Part shown: piece after piece, positions 15,208-16,479 of the stretch
How the letters are laid out: the number at the start of each line of letters is the position of its first letter
How positions within the stretch are numbered: the first letter of the stretch is position 1
NCBI GenBank assembly: GCA_020631315.1
Contig: JAHDHM010000022.1
Location: forward strand, 1-16,479
DNA from: Acidimicrobiales bacterium
Lineage (GTDB): Bacteria; Actinomycetota; Acidimicrobiia; Acidimicrobiales; Poriferisodaliceae
DNA length: 16,479 nucleotides
Reading direction: 5' to 3'
Position numbers and translations under genes: made by a program
The notes under the pieces: model-generated
Told to the model about the DNA's origin: nothing
The model's database searches: none
The model's input: only the letters and a program-made list of their open reading frames with translations

Positions 15208-16376
15208 GCACGTCGACACCGCTGCCGCCCCAGCCTCCGGTTGCGCCGAGGCCGAAGGGCCCCCGCGAACGAGAGCACTGGGACTACGAGAACGTGTACG
15301 TACGCGGCGATCGGGGCGGCTACCTCGCACTGATCGTGGTGCTGGCCCTCGTGGCCGTCGTGTTCTGGGGCGGATGGTCGGCCTACAACTGGGGCCGCGC
15401 CCAGTTCGATCCCGACGGCGACCCAGGCGAGACGGTGCTCGTGACGCTCCAGCGCGGCGACACCTCGGCGTCGATCTCCGACCGGCTCGAGGAACTCGGC
15501 GTGATCGAATCGGCGGTCGCGTACCAGTGGTACGTCCGGCTCAAGGGCGGCGCGGAGTTCCAGGCCGGCGAGTTCGAGTTCCAGGAGAACTCCGCGGTCT
15601 GGGAGGTCATCGACGTCCTGCGCGACGGTCCTGCTCGTGTCGCTCAGGCCCCGACACTGTCGATCACGTTGCCCGAGGGGCTGACCGTCCAACAGATCGC
15701 CGACCGCATCGACGCGGCCGACGGGCTGCAGTTCGACGGTTCGGACTTCCTTCGCCAGCTCCGGTCCGGGCAGTACACGCTCGACTACGGCCCGGCGTCG
15801 GACCTCGCGCCAGAGTACGAGCGTTTCGAGGGGATGCTGTTCCCCGAGACGTATTCGCTGCTGACCGGTTCGACCGCCGACGACCTCATCCGCCAGCTGG
15901 TCGACACCACCAACCGGGTCGGCGACCGGCTCGGCATCGGCAGCGCCGAGAGCCGTGTCGGCGTCACCCCGTACGAGGTGATGATCATCGCCAGCCTCAT
16001 CGAGGAAGAGGCCAAGGTCGACGAGGATCGCCCCAAGATCGCCCGGGTGATCTACAACCGCCTGGCTCAGGGCATCCCGCTCGGCATCGATGCGACCATC
16101 GTCTACGCCACCGGTGACAACGTGCTGACCGTCTCCGAGCTGGAGACCGAGGGTCCGTACAACACTCGCCTCGTGCAGGGGCTCCCGCCGACGCCGATCG
16201 CCTCGCCCGGCGAGAAGTCGATCGACGCTGCGCTCAACCCCGAGAGCGGGGAGTGGCTGTACTACGTGCTCACCGACCCGGACGGCACCCACTCGTTCAG
16301 CGAGAGCTACGAGGAGTTCCTCGAGAACAAGCAGATCTGCTTCGAGCTCGACTTGGGCTGTGGCCCGGCGGAGTGA
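15204..16376 (+). CDS. mltG: Endolytic murein transglycosylase MltG (YceG family)
   Basis: MltG cuts nascent peptidoglycan glycan strands within the chain, and its activity is thought to set where strand synthesis ends. The 390-residue protein has a cytoplasmic Pro-rich N-terminus, one membrane helix (about 39-58) and a large extracytoplasmic part. That part contains a LysM-like region with TLPEG (155-159), FEGMLFPETY (208-217), the catalytic block ASLIEEEA (263-270) whose first Glu (Glu267) matches the essential Glu of E. coli ASIVEKE, KIARVIYNRL, and GLPPTPIASPG (326-336). The GTG start overlaps the ruvX stop (GTGA 15204-15207) and has no strong ribosome-binding site, so coupled translation is likely. 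It is followed by aroE, a common actinobacterial neighbour. Confidence 0.95.
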   Translation: MSTSTPLPPQPPVAPRPKGPREREHWDYENVYVRGDRGGYLALIVVLALVAVVFWGGWSAYNWGRAQFDPDGDPGETVLVTLQRGDTSASISDRLEELGVIESAVAYQWYVRLKGGAEFQAGEFEFQENSAVWEVIDVLRDGPARVAQAPTLSITLPEGLTVQQIADRIDAADGLQFDGSDFLRQLRSGQYTLDYGPASDLAPEYERFEGMLFPETYSLLTGSTADDLIRQLVDTTNRVGDRLGIGSAESRVGVTPYEVMIIASLIEEEAKVDEDRPKIARVIYNRLAQGIPLGIDATIVYATGDNVLTVSELETEGPYNTRLVQGLPPTPIASPGEKSIDAALNPESGEWLYYVLTDPDGTHSFSESYEEFLENKQICFELDLGCGPAE

Positions 16377-16386
16377 GCAACCGGCA

Positions 16387-16479
16387 GTGATCCCCGTCTC
16401 GGGAAGGACCCGTCTCGCCGCAGTCATCGGTGATCCGGTTCGGCACTCGCTGTCGCCGGCGTTGCTCAACGCTGCGTTC
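16387..16479 (+). CDS. aroE: Shikimate dehydrogenase, N-terminal part (runs off the window)
   Basis: The last 31 codons of the window encode a peptide with LAAVIGDPVRHSLSPALLN, the N-terminal strand and shikimate-binding loop of AroE (usual form V-x-G-x-P-x-x-H-S-x-S-P; Ser21 and Ser23 here bind shikimate). AroE reduces 3-dehydroshikimate to shikimate with NADPH in aromatic amino acid synthesis. GTG 16387 is the best visible start, 10 bases after the mltG stop, with no clear ribosome-binding site. The catalytic Lys/Asp pair and the NADP domain are outside the window. Aromatic-pathway genes commonly follow mltG in actinobacteria. Confidence 0.85.
   Translation, partial: MIPVSGRTRLAAVIGDPVRHSLSPALLNAAF

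Noticed and set aside
16373..16390. A five-codon frame GTG..TGA that overlaps the mltG stop at one end and the aroE GTG at the other.
   Set aside because: Such short frames arise often by chance in GC-rich DNA; there is no ribosome-binding site or promoter signal to support translation.

Overview
This window of about 16.5 kb is high-GC bacterial chromosome. It is packed with genes that all run on the + strand, and no gap between genes exceeds about 165 bases. GTG starts, GTGA/ATGA stop-start overlaps, Thr/Asp/Ala-rich extracytoplasmic linkers and the order DUF948 - short membrane protein - alaS - ruvX - mltG - aroE point to an actinobacterium. The tgt-yajC-secD-secF-rel-hisS-aspS order suggests a deep branch, possibly class Acidimicrobiia (Ilumatobacter-like). 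The phylum is well supported; the class is an inference from gene order and sequence style.

Layout. (1) 1-3562, tRNA modification and protein export: the 3' end of tgt, a four-copy 17-bp tandem repeat over its stop codon, yajC, a 165-base gap with strong inverted repeats, then secD and secF overlapping by 4 bases. (2) 3604-5882, stringent response: a putative 13-codon leader ORF whose stop overlaps the start of a bifunctional (p)ppGpp synthetase/hydrolase gene. (3) 5971-10048, aminoacylation: hisS, then aspS, with an alpha/beta-hydrolase gene overlapping the aspS stop. (4) 10070-12037: the replication-repair ATPase gene rarA and two small membrane-anchored proteins of unknown function (DUF948-like and DUF6167-like). 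(5) 12116-16479: alaS, ruvX, mltG and the first 31 codons of aroE, linked by 1-4 base overlaps from alaS to mltG.

Most of these are housekeeping genes. They supply export motor subunits (YajC/SecD/SecF), tRNA charging (HisRS, AspRS, AlaRS), the alarmone enzyme that senses uncharged tRNA on the ribosome, replication/repair ATPase and nuclease-fold proteins (RarA, RuvX), and cell-wall glycan release (MltG). I found no mobile element, CRISPR array, rRNA or tRNA gene, and no clearly new multi-gene system.

The signals worth a second look are regulatory or fine-scale. They are the structured gap before secD, the leader ORF coupled to rel, a repeated layout of a TANNNT hexamer exactly 8 bases before the start codon (rarA, the DUF948 gene, alaS) that suggests leaderless mRNAs, the tandem repeat at the tgt stop, and an in-frame duplication in the rarA tail.
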